DNA of 64,000 nt, from positions 1,331,001-1,395,000 of the forward strand of contig WPIO01000008.1 in the NCBI GenBank assembly GCA_009760855.2, in the 5' to 3' direction. The position numbers and the translations under genes are program-made. The notes beneath the pieces were generated by a model that ran no database searches, was not told the origin of the DNA, and saw only the letters and a program-made list of their open reading frames with translations. This DNA comes from Cristatella mucedo (taxonomy: Eukaryota > Bryozoa > Phylactolaemata > Cristatellidae). This document shows positions 31,016 through 43,945 of this stretch, one piece after another (the stretch's first letter is position 1; every line of letters starts with the position of its first letter).

Positions 31016-33359
31016 TAGAGCGAACTTTCGTGGGCTAGCTATAATTAATAATGAAATACCGTTGAATCACAGTAGTCACATTATTCTATCAAATTTATTT
31101 CGAATAATTGGTCGCTCACAGCATCTGTCATGGCGAGCGCTAGGACAGAGAAACTTGTCGGGCCTCGATTAATTTCGGGGCTGTCGAAGGAGCTCGGAAG
31201 GGCGTAAGAGCCTCGCCCCCACCCACCCAAAAGACGGGCTCAAAAGCGCGAAGCGCCCTGATCTCATATCACGCCTGAATCTCACCGAGCCGCTCGTGCT
31301 GAACGAGACGCGGGTTCGCGGGCTCGCGCCCAGCAGCGGACAATCCTTCACTGCTGTCTACTGCAAGCGCGGCGATAGCCGCAAAGGCTCTTCTAACGCT
31401 ACAAAAACGAGGCTGCCGAGTCAGCGATGCCGCGATGCTTTATCCACAGAGCCGGACGCTGGAGAGACCGGACCGAGAAGTCGCGCGGAGGCGGCCCAGG
31501 ACGCCGCCTTCGCGCGGTGGCGGCGGCTATCTTTAGGGCCTCGCCGCAGCGTCTGCAAACAGACTCCGAGGGAGCGAGCGAACGAGCGAACATGGCAGCG
31601 ACGTAAAGTCACGTGCGAGCCCTCTCACAGAGAGCGCTCGCATCGCGGCTCCTTTAGAACCCGCGCCTACCGCCAACGAGCCGCCGCCATTCTTCTTCCG
31701 GAGGAGCCGCCGGCGGGCCTGCGGCGGCGAAGGTCGCCGTAGGTCACGCGGCCCTGCGGCGGGCCTTTCGGGCGCGGCGTTCGCGCGCTCGCTCACTCAC
31801 CGGTCTTTGGTCTCGCTTCGGTCTTTGGCGCTCGCGCGTCGACGAGACTGAGACAGTGGTCTAAGACCGAAGGAAGACCGGAGAAGCTGCGCCGCGCGGC
31901 TCTACTTCTTGGCCAAGGCCGCCCGGAAGACCGCCGCTCGCCAGGAGCAGACGACCCGAGCCGAGGTGCCGTGCGTCGGTCGTGGGCGCGCGCGCCTACG
32001 TCATCGCTTCGGAGCACGTTGCAGGCGCGACTTGACCGACCAGGTAATCGACGCGTTGCATGAGGTGAGCGACTGTTGACGGTACGCCGCAAGTCTGCGT
32101 TCTTCTCTTCTTTTTCGCGGGCTCACGCCAAGCACAACCGCAGCGAAATCCCAATTCACTGGGTGACGGCCATTTCCTACCTCCCCACGAAAGAGCAACG
32201 CTCCCATGACCAATCTGAGGGGGCGGAGCTATTAGGGCGAGCTAGAAGGAAAGAAGCAAGGCGAAGCGACCTTGTGAACTTCCTACCGGAACTAAGACCG
32301 GAAGCGAGACCGGGAAGAGGCCGACCGTGGAAACGCGGCTTGCTCTAAGCCTCTGCGTCTCTCCGTCGTCACCTTCGCTCTCTCGGGGTGAGGGGGGGGG
32401 GGTAGAAGAGCTACAGAGACGCGCCGGTCGAAGCAGGCGTAGCATGTGACTTCTAGGTTCCTTCCGTGGAGACCGAAGCCCTGAAACCCCGGTTGCTGGT
32501 CTTACCTATCGTTGACGAACCTTACTGGCTTCAGCAAAAGTAGAATGACCAAACGGGTTTACTGTTAAGGCTTGGTCCGCAAATCGGCTTTGCACGATTC
32601 GGCCTGATTGCCGCTAAGGCATTTCTAATGCGTCTTTCTTACTAAAGGGAGTCGCGGTTTTGAAGTCTCAGTCGTCCTTCGATCTAATGTTTGCCACGAT
32701 AGTGCAGAGAGTCATACTTCAGCATTTGAGCTAAGCTAATTTAAACGCGAACTCCTTGGTTCATGGACTGCGAAAGCCTGTCCGCGATTTTTGTATTGTA
32801 TTAATTTAAAGGTCGTGTCCTCCCCAAGTCCTACCATCTTCGAAGCTTGGGAAGGATTTTTGAAGACAGTGAATCCCCCTGCTCACCGAGGTGATTGCCA
32901 TTGATCTCGAGTAAATAATGTCCATGAGCATGCAATGCGCCTCAGCGCAGGCTTGCTGTTAGATGCTAACTTCGCCACAGGACCTTCGTTCTAAAGTAAG
33001 GATTTGGCTTAGTTGATCGCATGGGCGGTTTGATTGCTCTACTGACCGGTAAAGATGTATAAGACAGCTAAAATAAGTTTTACCAGTCTATAGTGATGAG
33101 TGCAGAATACGGTAGCCGTACAAGAATTACTGAAGTGATTCTGTTAGAAGTACCTGTTTGTTAACTGATTTTTTAATTAAAATGGCAGTTCCAACATGCC
33201 ACTGGATTTGGAAAAATATCAGGAATCATCGGGAAGGAATGCAGCTAAAAGTTCTTTGATTTTGATTTTTATTCATGTCAAAAGTCATGAAAGAGCTTTT
33301 TTGAATTGGAGTTTAAGCCATTAACTGTCTTACGCAGATCTTAATGAACCATATAGGGA
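31016..33359. other. Intergenic; CpG-rich to about 32450
   Basis: 31130-32450 is strongly CpG-rich and could be a promoter island of an unseen gene. ORFs there overlap on both strands and show no family signature. 32460-33359 shows nothing. Confidence 0.45.
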
Positions 33360-35545
33360 CTAGGGATTAAGGTGACATAGTGCGTCGTTTCAAGAAATCG
33401 GGGTCTGAGGCAGACCTAGTCAATTTTAAAGACTTCCTTCGAGTTTACACGCGAAAGCTTAAGAAAGCCAGGGCTTCTTTTTCATTAGAAAGCTGAATTC
33501 CTGCCAGTCGGACACTAAACAGATTTATAAGACAGTAAACCATTTACTGGCCAGTGCTGTCAGGTCTGACTCCCCAGATATTAAGGGCTCAGCCGAAAAG
33601 TTTTCAGCCTTCTTTACTGAAAAAATTGTGCACATTCGTGCCTCCATTAAGCCCCCTCCGACCAAAGCAATCGCCGTTCCTCAACCTGTGACCTTTCTTT
33701 CTCCGATGTTTCTGCCTGTGATGTGGCTGCCTTAATAAGGTCTAGCAAAAAGAGCTCGTCTCCTGAAGACCCTATACCTTCATCTCTGTGGTCTTCACTT
33801 GCACACCAACTTAGCCCTGCCATAACCAAGATTTTTAATGCTTCTTTGGGAAAAGGGGTCGTCCCCAAGTCCTTCAAGTCGGCAATCGTTAGACCTATTC
33901 TTAAAAAGCCTGGATTAGACACAGAGGTCCTAGCAAACTATCGTCCGGTTTCCCTTCTTCCGTTCTTATAAAAGATTCTTGAAAAAATTGTTGCTAAGCA
34001 GCTGGTTGAACATATTGAAAATAATGGAATGTCAGAAACATTTCAATCAGGGTTCAAGAGGCAGCACTCTACTGAAACTGCTCTCCGCGTTAACAATGAC
34101 ATTCTACGTGGCAACGACGATGGGAATGTCACTGCCCTAGCTTTGCTAGATCTGTCTGCTGCCTTCGACACCATTGATCACGAAGTTCTGCTTGAACGAT
34201 TGAGAACAACGATCGGTCTGGCAGACGAAGCACTGGCGTGGTTTAAATCATAATGTAATGTATCTCCATCAGTAACTCCACAAAGTCATAACGACCATGT
34301 GGGTGTTACGCAGGAGAGTTTTGTCTGATTGTGTTCAATCCGTGTCGTGTGGGGGTCAGGTATCAGACATGAGAAGGGTCACCTGTGGAGTCCCTCAAGG
34401 GTCTGTACTCGGTCCCTTGCTGTTCTCCATTTATACGCAACCTCTGGGAAAAGTGATTAAGGCTCATGGAATAGGATATCACTTCTATGCTGACGACACT
34501 CAGTTGTATTTGTCATTTAAACCGTCGGAATCTGCTGCGGCAACTGAGAAACTGAATGCTTGCCTTGCCGATATTCGATCCTGGATGTCGGAAAACTTCC
34601 TGAAATTAAATGACGATAAAACCGAACTGCTGCTCATAGGACACCCTAAGCGTGTGGCTGGATTAAAAGGCTTTGCTGTTCTAATAGGTGATGCTATTGT
34701 GCGACCTTCACCACGTGCTCGTAATCTAGGTGTCGTGTTCGACAGCTGCCTCAATTTCAAAAGCTTCATTCAGAAGACTGCCTCTACAGATAGCCATCAC
34801 ATCCGATCCCTCTTCAAGATTAGAAGCTGTCTCCCACAGTGGCTTTAAAAAAATTTAACTAGCTCTTTAGTTCTGTCTCGGCTTGATTATTGTAATTCCC
34901 TTTTGGCTGGGCTACCAAAGAAAGCTATTATGCCACTACAGTGGACTATGAATATGGCTGCAAGGCTGGTCTTCAAGTCCCAGCGGTTTGAGCACGTGTC
35001 ACCTCTGCTGAAAGAGCTAGGATGGTTGCCGGTTGAGCAAAGGATACAGAGCAAAGTTCTTACGCTGACCCACAAGGCCCGCCACGGCTTGGCTCCTTCG
35101 TACCTAGCTGAACTGCTGCATCAGTTTCAGCCTGTTCCCACCCTCAGGTCCTGTGTGGACAATAAATTAGCTGTCCCATTCATCCGCTTAAAGACAGTTG
35201 GCGACAGAAGCTTTAGCTCTGCAGGTCCTAGACTGTGGAACTCGCTTCCACAATTCTTACGCAACGACATTTACTCTCCAACTGCCGACTATGGCACATC
35301 TTTTTCAGCGGTCCTGACTGCTACTTCTATGCTACTCACTACCTCAACTGCTCTCCTGACTCTGCTATGATTCCCACTTTCTCTTTGTTGCGTGAGACGA
35401 AGTCTGTTGGCTACCGAATGCGTACCGAAAGCCGCTTAGGCTGTGAGTACGCTATACAAAACTCTCCTGCGTAACACCCACATGGTCTTTATGACTTTGT
35501 GAAGTTACTGACAGAGATACATTACATTACATTAGTGCAAAATGC
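33360..35545 (+). mobile_element. LINE B, most complete copy (linker, RT, C-terminus, 3' end)
   Basis: From about 33360 the endonuclease-RT linker is visible in broken frames. Then come the RT fingers and palm (IVRPILKKPGL, ALLDLSAAFDTIDHE), [20 protein letters not shown], the [12 protein letters not shown] catalytic motif and [14 protein letters not shown]. The C-terminal domain (LAGLPKKAIMPLQWTMN, LGWLPVEQRI) and a 3' end of repeated ACATT at about 35535 follow. Stops at 33970 and near 34850 plus a nested insertion at 34251-34326 disable it. The motif set fits the CR1/L2 group. Confidence 0.93.
34251..34326 (-). mobile_element. Nested 75-base LINE B 3' end inside LINE B
   Basis: This stretch is the inverted last 75 bases of the same family (compare 35462-35540). 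It sits between the RT codons for ALAWFKS and the resumption before [13 protein letters not shown]. Confidence 0.85.
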
Positions 35546-36069
35546 TTAGCGTGAAGCTGCTTAGAAGAAGTTTTTAGCGCATCAGGCGTAAAGCCTTTCC
35601 ATGTAGACCCAAGCAATTGACAGCGTTTGTGCTAGTGTCACTGTCGTCACATATGGGCTTAACATAATTTATATTTTTTGCTGAGTTTATGATACAGATG
35701 ATTTTAAGCCATATAAACATGGTTGCTTGCTGTTACATCAAGCAGCAGCCTAGAATGCAGCAATCCTGCTAACGTAGGCAAATTTTTTATAAAGGTCTAA
35801 TAAAGCAGGACAGTTCACGTGGTATTTAGAGCTGTCCATGGCTCAAAGGCTTCCCTGAGTCGTATACACTCTGCCATGATGTCTCAACTCTGTTTGAATG
35901 AATATTTGTGAGAGCTTCGGTCATTAGGCTGGTGGTGTCCAAGGTTCCTAAAGAAGTTGACGGTTCTTTAGACTTTGCACTGCATACCACAGACACTGTC
36001 ACCAGACGCTCATGATGCCAGCTCGTTTCTTTCGATCATAATAGCAGCATGGATATCTACTTTTAGAAA
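35546..36069. other. Intergenic, nothing recognised
   Basis: Between LINE B and LINE A; no feature seen. Confidence 0.5.
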
Positions 36070-37015
36070 GAACCACTAGCTTACTAGTTACGGGCAAACC
36101 AAGTGTGATTTACAAACTGGAAAAATTAACGCTCAAAATCGGCTCTACCAGCATATCTCCTGTTGAATCTACACGAAATCTAGGTGTCATGTTCCAAAGT
36201 GACCTTTCATTGGCCGACCACATCAGCTCCACAGTCAAATCTGCCTACTTTTAGCTACATAACATTGCTAAAATTCGGGCTTGTTTAGACAGCGATACCA
36301 CATCTAAATTGATTGATGCATCTGTGACATCCCGTCTTGGCCTCTGTAACTCACTGCTTGCTGGTCTACCAGCCTGAGCACCCAGGTACTTGCAGCTAGT
36401 GCAAAACTCTGCAGCTAGGGTTTTGTGTCGTGAGCTTCGCAGTTGCCACATCACACCACTTCTCGTAAACCTGCACTGGCTCCCAGTCAAGCAACGCATC
36501 AACTTCAAGGTTTGGTCACTCACTTTTAGGTCCTTTCATTCTTTGGCTCCAGCCTACCTATCAGATCTACTGCCCCACCAGGCTAAGCATCGTACCACCC
36601 ACTTTTCAGAATCTAACTGTTTACCTATAACTCATACAAACCTCAAATCCTTTGGAGACCGTACCTTTAGTTCGTATGCTCCCAAAGCCTAGAACTCACT
36701 CCCGACTTGAGTCACGATATACCCTGATTTGACCACATTTAAAAAGAAACTAAAAACGCATCTATTTATTCAGCATTTAGTGGATCCCTGCGATTCACCC
36801 TTTATGTGCTTATGCGTGCTGACACTGTGCATGCTGCCACTAACCATAGTTGCATGCTGACCCTGAGCATGTCAGCTAAAACCGTGTTGTTCTTGTTGTT
36901 TATTGTGCATGCTATTACTAACCATTCGATCGCGCTTCCTTTGCAGCAAATGTAATGTGCCTAGAAAGAGATTGAGTTGTCCTAGGGCACTATATAAATG
37001 TATTATTATTTTTAA
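36070..37015 (+). mobile_element. LINE A, 5'-truncated
   Basis: Encodes in broken frames the ARNLGVMFQSD region and LVQNSAARVLCRE, LHWLPVKQRINFKVWSLTF. It ends with the 3' UTR and (ATT)n at about 37012. Confidence 0.9.
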
Positions 37016-37017
37016 TT

Positions 37018-37275
37018 TTGTAATGTAATTTATCTCCGTCTGTAACTCCGCGAAGCCACAAAGACTATGTGGGTTCAATGCAGGAGAGTTTTTTTTAAAG
37101 CGCATTCACAGCCTAAGTGGCTTTCGGTACGCATTCGGTAGCCAACAGACTTCATCTCACGAAACAAAGAGAAAGTGGGAAGCATAGTAGAGTCAGGAGA
37201 GCAGTTGAGGTAGTGAGTAGTATGGAAGTAGCAGCTCAGGACCACTGGAAAGGATGAGCCATAGTCGGCGTTATA
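37018..37275 (-). mobile_element. LINE B 3' fragment
   Basis: The 3' terminal part of LINE B, directly abutting the tail of the preceding LINE A in opposite orientation. Confidence 0.85.
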
Positions 37276-37529
37276 TATGATAGACATTATCAAGCACCTT
37301 TACCGCCAGGAGCATATGGTGGCATAGGCCGTGATCCCGGATCAAGGCCTCCATCATCGACGTACAGCCCAAACATCGTAGACGAGATTTGACGTTAGCA
37401 GCAGCTGCAGGGCAGCCTCATTCTACTTCTACGTGCATCAGGTGATTGTATGTGCCCAACGTAGCAATTTGGAAATCTAGCCCTCTGCCCATAGCCATAT
37501 TGGACTAAGAAATAAAAAAATACTAGCTG

Positions 37530-37835
37530 ATTTAACTGCCTCTTTTGTATAAAAAATATAATTCATTTGTATATTGCCCCAAGAGAATATAATCTCTATT
37601 CAGGCGCTTCACATATGCTTACGGGCTCGAGCCCACGACCTCAGCCAGACCTTGGTCGGGGGGGGGGGCGAGCACCTTAACCGCTGGACCAAGCTAGCGA
37701 CAGAAGAGCCTTTAATACTAACGCTAACACTTGCAGTGGCAATAAAGGATCGCCCGCTGCAGGGTTCTAACCCACGACCTCGAGACTGAAGTCGTGCAAA
37801 GCAACCACCTTACCTAGTGTGCCATCGCGGCTCAC
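37530..37835 (-). mobile_element. SINE1 split by a SINE2
   Basis: SINE1 sequence from 37530 to 37550 and again from about 37693 to 37835; the SINE2 sits between TTTTGTATA and GCGACAGAAGAGCC. Confidence 0.82.
37551..37692 (-). mobile_element. SINE2 nested in SINE1
   Basis: Full SINE2 on the minus strand, from the head (AGCGGTTAAGGTGCTCGCC) to the LINE A-like tail ending in ATACAAATGAATTATA. A run of G lies in the head. Confidence 0.85.
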
Positions 37836-37844
37836 CGTAATTAG

Positions 37845-39700
37845 TCGAAGTAATCATTCGAAAATCGAGAACGCACTCATCTTGCTTTCTCTTCCCTTCC
37901 CTCGGCTGTGACACCTTCGGCATGGGCAAGTTCTTACCAACCAAGGGTTTAAAAATCAGATTATTTTACACGGCAATGACTTCAAACTTGTTGCACACTC
38001 AAAGGCAACAATGGCTGTCGTCGCAACGAACGGCGTTAGAAAGTCAGGGATACTGCGAATGAAAAGGCGCACGTGGTCACTTGAAAGTACGGTCTGGAGC
38101 TGCAGAAGGCCAAGGAGATGGCTGACAACAGTATTCGATCGAAGAGCCAGTCGGTCGACGCTCTTCCGTTCTTCTTGCGAAGAAGCAGGAGCTGCCATTG
38201 TCGGGGCCACACGATGAGTCGAGATAGAGTCTCCCAGAGCTCGGCAACTCCCCCCCCCAGCTCCTCGAGGTCACGTGTAAGCGAAACTTCACCGTGGCAC
38301 TGTGAGTTTCTCATTCAGCTGACATTCTCAGTTCACGGTGGCCTTCACCGTCGCTCGTGAGAAGGCTACCAAAAACACCTCGATTACGAGCCGCGACATA
38401 CAGAAGTGAGTTCTCTATGCTCAAGCTCAACTACTCGCTTGCCAGCGTCTTGATGATGAACTGGGCGATACCAAGCCGCTTCATCGTGGCAGCAGACGTG
38501 GCACGTCGTGCAAGCGAGAGGGAGCAGCTGACCCAGGTCGTCAACTTCTGCATCCGGATCAAGACCAACGTCTGTCGAGAAAGCCTCGTCGATCGAAGAC
38601 ACGTGACAGACATGCAAGCTTCTTCTCTGCAAATCGCGATAATCGATTCGGAGTCAAATCGCATCCTGCTGATAGGGAATTGCCGAGCGCCAAGGGCGCC
38701 AAGGCCGAGTCCAACATGAGAGGTGAGAGCGACGACGGTCTTTGTACTATCTTAGATACTAATCAAGAGCTCGTGACCGAGCTCGTACACCTGATGTACA
38801 CCTGATGCTAGCATCGTCGATCAAAGGGAAAGGACAGAGCAATACAGCCAAACCACTCTTGCACACGAAGCAACGAGTACAGCGAGTTGAACTGTATGAC
38901 GCCATGAATGTTACGACCTCGCTCGTGCAAGTGCAATTACCGCTTAGGATCAGCTGCTTAACAAGCAAGCAGCAGATCATTCTGGACCAAATCAATGAGC
39001 CCCCAGGTCTCAGCAGGACGTGGCTTGAATCAGGAGACAGCCTCACTCACCCATGAGGCGACATGCAGTGATCGTCGCTCTGGCCTGAATTGCACAGCTT
39101 GATTAATACGCTCATCGCGACGATTGAAGTCGGAGTTCAGTCGAGTTGAGAGAGCATCGAGGCTGCCGTTTGAGCACGGCTGAGCAAAGAGCTGATCCAG
39201 CGTGGCTTCTCGACAGATTGCTCGCGTTCAAAATGACCTTTACCTTGAAGCTGATGGCAGGAATTCTGCTGTAAACACATGAGCTATCACGGGCATTGCA
39301 TAAAGAATACCTGGATACACAGACTGAAATGCACTTGGTTGAGGTCACTGTCCCGGAACTGCAAGAGTAGCATGAAACTGGCCACCCCTGACCTTTTGGT
39401 CAAAGTCAAAGACTTTTGTCACATTCACGGGAACGATGTGGCATACGTCATGCATTCCGCGTCGACAACTTTATTGCTACAATCGAATAGCTCTTAATTG
39501 AATCCGGTTTCCGATTCAATGCTGAGTCGATGGAAATGCTTCGTCTGCGATGGAAATGCTTCGTCTGGCTGCGCTGCCGGGGATGCAGGTGACAGCAGGA
39601 TCTATGCCATCAACTTTCCTAGCATGGAGCTAATCCTATGGAAAAAGCAGCGGCTTTTCAACTTGCACACGCGCACACACGGAGACGAATGCGGTGCCGA
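37845..39700 (+). pseudogene. Possible decayed coding block, family not recognised
   Basis: Several plus-strand segments have coding-like composition in shifting frames: KYGLELQKAKEMADNSIRS near 38090, FTVAFTVAREKATKN near 38340, LCTILDTNQELVTELVHLM near 38740, LLVKVKDFCHIHGNDVAYVM near 39400. No LINE or SINE covers it. It could be an old processed pseudogene or several unrecognised exons; I cannot name the protein. Confidence 0.25.
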
Positions 39701-39845
39701 AGAATATCGATGCGTTGCCTCAGCTCTCCAGTGCAGCCGGTGTAGCTCAGATGAGGCGAGGCTACGGCTACGGCTACAACCTGGTCCACCGACTGGTGTG
39801 TGCATTGTTCTGATGCCGTCACTGTCGACTGCCACGTCCGGGTGT

Positions 39846-40162
39846 GTCTTGTATCTCCGTCTGTAACTCCATAAAGCCATAGAGACCATGCGGGTGTTAC
39901 AAAGGAGATTTTGTATAGCGCACTCACAGCCTAAGCGGCTTTCGGCACGCATTCGGTTGCCAACAGATTTCATATCACGAAATAAAGAGAGAGTGGGAAG
40001 CATAGCAGAGTCAGGAGAGCAGTTGAGGTAGTGAGTAGCATGGAAGTAGCAGCTCAGAACTGCTGAAAAGGATGAGCCATAGTCGGCAGCAGGAGAGTAG
40101 TTGTCATTGCGTAAGAATTGTGGAAGTGAGTTCCACAGTCTAGGACCTGCAGTCATCAAGTT
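39846..40162 (-). mobile_element. LINE B 3' fragment
   Basis: C-terminal ORF remnant (GPRLWNSLPQFLRNDNYSPA) and 3' end of LINE B on the minus strand. Confidence 0.88.
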
Positions 40163-40217
40163 TATTAAGTCTACGCTGTACCTACAACGAGGGCCAATGA
40201 TTACCTCAACGGAGCAA

Positions 40218-40400
40218 TTCTTATGTTTATAATAATAATAATAATAATAATGCACTTGATAAAGCACCCTCAGAGAACTCAATCTCTCTCTAGGCGCTTT
40301 ACATTTGCTGCAAAGGGAAATGCAATTGAATGGTGAGTAAAATCATGCTTGATAAGCAAACAAAATGAATAAGATGGTTAGCGGTGACATGTTGCAAAGT
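40218..40400 (-). mobile_element. LINE A 3' fragment
   Basis: (AAT)n followed by the LINE A 3' UTR signature up to about 40400. Confidence 0.8.
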
Positions 40401-40561
40401 TCATAGCTGCTATCGTCACCATTGATGAAATTATGTCCTACCTCCAGTCGATGAGCGGTCATGGTCTGCATGTCGAATAAACACTATGATTTCGGGCTTT
40501 AATTTTTTCATTACTTGTGGCTTTTTTCCCTTGCATAAAAATCCTGACTCTGTGCTCGCAT

Positions 40562-40601
40562 ACGTGTCTGTGTGTCTGTGTGTGTGTGTGTGTGTGTCTG
40601 T

Positions 40602-40676
<75 letters not shown>

Positions 40677-40717
40677 TGTGTGTCTGTGTGTCTGTGTGTG
40701 TGTGTGTGTCTGTGTGT

Positions 40718-40792
<75 letters not shown>

Positions 40793-40815
40793 TGTGTGTG
40801 TGTGTGTGTGTCTGT

Positions 40816-40884
<69 letters not shown>

Positions 40885-40919
40885 TGTGTGTGTGTCTGTG
40901 TGTGTGTCTGTGTGTGTGA
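40562..40919. repeat. (TG)n microsatellite, 360 bases
   Basis: A long TG repeat with regularly scattered CTG interruptions. Confidence 0.97.
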
Positions 40920-41639
40920 CTATTTACAGCATCTGTGAAGTGCCAGGAAGGAAACTTAGTTCTAGGGTGCGATCTTTTTTTTATGCAACTGCCTTATAGT
41001 TATTATTATTGTCACTCTGCAAATACTGTTGGAGAGGGTAAACTGTTCTGCAAGGGATATTATTAAAATCTATAAGCATAGGCGCACTTGAAGTTTGGTA
41101 AAAATCTCCCTTTGACGTATGCCGTTGTCCAGGGAATAAGAGAAACCATTCATACGGCTTCATTCACTAGGTGAGGATGCATTTGCATTTTGCCCGGCAT
41201 GCGTGGCCTTGTGATGGATTGACCATCCATATTGACCGTCTTTGCTTCGGTGTAGCCCCCCCCCGTGGCCCACTTAGGCACTGCAGATCCTCCTGTTCCT
41301 AATGGCTGCTGTCTATTTGTATAGGAAAATAATACTTACTAAATAGTGATGAGAATTCAAACTCGACCTTAGAACGGGAACTGTCGATGAGCATGCACTG
41401 TATCACACATGCAACAGCAGACCAGCTTCACATCTAAGCGAACATTCTAAAGCAAGCACGAATGAACTCATAGCCACCAGTAAGTAAGTAAGTGAGGCCT
41501 GTGGCTAGAAACATGCACTGATTTATGCACAGGTACGCATGCAAATCACATAGAGAACCAATGAGACGAGTTCAATAAGGTCGAGGAACCTGACCGAAAA
41601 CATTTGCATCGAGGCTGAGACTTGTGTTGGATCGAGCTG
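40920..41639. other. Intergenic, nothing recognised
   Basis: No gene or repeat recognised after the (TG)n tract. Confidence 0.5.
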
Positions 41640-42000
41640 AAGGCTTGATCACCGAAAGATTTCAGTTCACCGTGTGTGTCGGCGACTGAAGACTAGATGC
41701 TGAGGAGTGGGTGGTAAGAGAGCGCGTGACCAAAGGTGCGGCAAGGCTAGGTCAAGGCCAGGTCAAGGCCAGGGAGGCTGGCACTACCGAGGTGAAGTGT
41801 CGTGTACGTAATACTGAGGATCTTCAAATCGATTCTCTGCTTGGTGCTTGGAATGCAGCCAATGAAGCGATGAGGTAGAAGTGAGGCAGAAATGTTGCAG
41901 CTACACCACCGATGCTCCACCGTCGACACTGGACGTTCTGCTCTAGGTACAGAGGCATTTGGTGTAGCTAGCTGATCGTTGTGTAAGCTTGTCACAAGGA
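41640..42000 (-). mobile_element. Diverged LINE A-related fragment
   Basis: The minus strand encodes TKQRIDLKILSITYTTLHL, a degenerate version of the LINE A thumb region. Confidence 0.55.
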
Positions 42001-42284
42001 ACAGGCATGAAGCAAAACAGTTATGGGAAGCATCGTCTGTCGCACCATCGCCCCCACCTGCACGTGACTTTGAGCATTCAATTTTTTTTAAAGTTGGTAG
42101 TGCCCTCTCACCGATCGTGGTTTAGTTTTTACCGATTTAAGAGCAGTAATTGACGGAATTGATTCTGCCTAGCTCTGTGACTGCATTGTCAGCACACATC
42201 ACCAGCCGAACGCTGAAGTAAAATGAACCTTTGCCAAGCTAAATGGTGGATAGCTTCGTGAGTGTGCGTATGACTATCAAAAAT

Positions 42285-42830
42285 AATAATGATAACAAGA
42301 GTAATAGAGTTGCATTGCACTCCTAGTGAACTTGATCTTTTTTTAGGCACTTTACAGATGCAGTAAAGGAAGCATGACCATTGTTAAGTGGTAACATGCA
42401 CACTGTCAGCATGCAAACTACATGGTTAGTGATAGCATGCACAGCGCCAGCTCACGAGCACACACGGAACCAACTGTGAGTACCCAGCAAATGAAGTGAG
42501 AAACTTGTGCATTTTAGCTTCTCTTTAAATGTCGTCAAGTTAGGGGGATGTCTTAACGTCAGTCATGAGTGAGTTACGAGCTTTGTTTGCATGCCAAATA
42601 AAGGAGTGGTCTCCTAAGGATTCGAAACTGGTTCGAGGCACGGCTAGACGATTCGAGTCAGAGGACTGGGCGGTACTGTGCCTGGCCCGGATGGGGGAGT
42701 ATCTGTGATAGGTAGGTCGGCGCCAGAGAATAAAGGGAGTAACTCAAAGTAAGTGAGTGTAAGTGAGCGACTCAAACCTAGAAATCATCGATGCGCTGCT
42801 GCTTGACTGGCAGCTGCAGGCTTGCAGCTC
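42285..42830 (-). mobile_element. LINE A 3' fragment, diverged
   Basis: The 3' UTR and end of ORF2 of LINE A in a degenerate form, beginning in an (AAT)-rich tail at 42285. Confidence 0.7.
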
Positions 42831-43945
42831 GGCTCCAGCGGCCTCACTTTCGAGCGGCCTCGTGCGATTTCTGTCCGTGCTCGATTGGCAGTGTTCATTG
42901 AAGCGTTCGGCCAAGAGGGTCCAGCGAGGGATCGTCCAGGCACGTCCGTTTGCTGTCAGCTGCGTTCGTCCTCAGGCAGCTGTATTCGTGTCAACGAAAC
43001 TAGCTGTGTGAGACTGGCTGTTGCAGCAGCTCAACTAGCTATGCTCGCTCATTCCCCTCGTCCAACCCAATTGAACGTGAACGGAGCTACTAGCTCCAGC
43101 CGAAGACTTAAAAGAACGCCACTCCGATTGGCTCGTTGTTTCCTATCCCAGAATGCTCGGCAATCCTTTGCAGATCGAGCTTCCAAAGCTTGTTGTCGGC
43201 ACGGGCTGCTCCTTCCCCCACACGCCCCCCTTCCTCCATAATTCACCATTTTCACTTGCAGCAGTTATTGTGCAATGGTATTTTAGGCGCCCACGACTGC
43301 CGACCCGAACGCTAGCACTGTCGCGAGCCACTAGCACGAGTTGTTCTTTTTATTAGCTTTACGGCACCGAAATTCGGCCCAGTTCATTGACTGTGGGCGC
43401 CTAGAAGCATCCACAGACTAGACCAAACTCTGTATCCGCCCTCTCGCTATTGGCTAAGCAAGTACGTTTTACTATAGCGACTACCCTCACCTTGGTTGCT
43501 CGAGCAGAATTTCGATGCAGAATGTTCGGAATCTTCGGATCCGAGTTTTCGGGTATTCTCGTGCAAGGTCGTTCCCGCGGTCAAGGAGAGCCTATCGCAT
43601 CCTGCCGTTGGTTGGTTCTAACCTTGCCATCCATCCAGGAGCACGGTTGCCGGATGTTGGCACAGTACGAGGCCCGGCGACAGCACGCGGGTTCTGCGAT
43701 TCCGCAGCGCCGGCGAAGTGATCTTGCAGGAGGTAAGCCGTCCGGCCGACGTCGAGCTCTCTAGCAAGACGCGAGATAGCTCTACTGCTACTACTGCTGG
43801 CACTGCTCGCATCTCGATACTCAAGGGGCGCTCAGTCTCAGAACGATTCTGTCGATTTCACGGAAGCTCGACCTTAGGGCTAGCGCCAGACCTTAGGGCT
43901 CGCGCTCGCGCGACTTTTGCATTTCATTCGCCCCGAGCTGGATAA
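42831..43945. other. Intergenic, nothing recognised
   Basis: GC-rich with short ORFs; possibly 5' sequence of the duplicated repeat gene, not demonstrable. Confidence 0.45.

Noticed and set aside
31296-31742. 148-codon plus-strand ORF
   Set aside because: CpG-rich DNA with overlapping ORFs on both strands; no similarity, no splice context.
40486-40999. Cys-Val repeat ORFs
   Set aside because: Translation of the (TG)n microsatellite.
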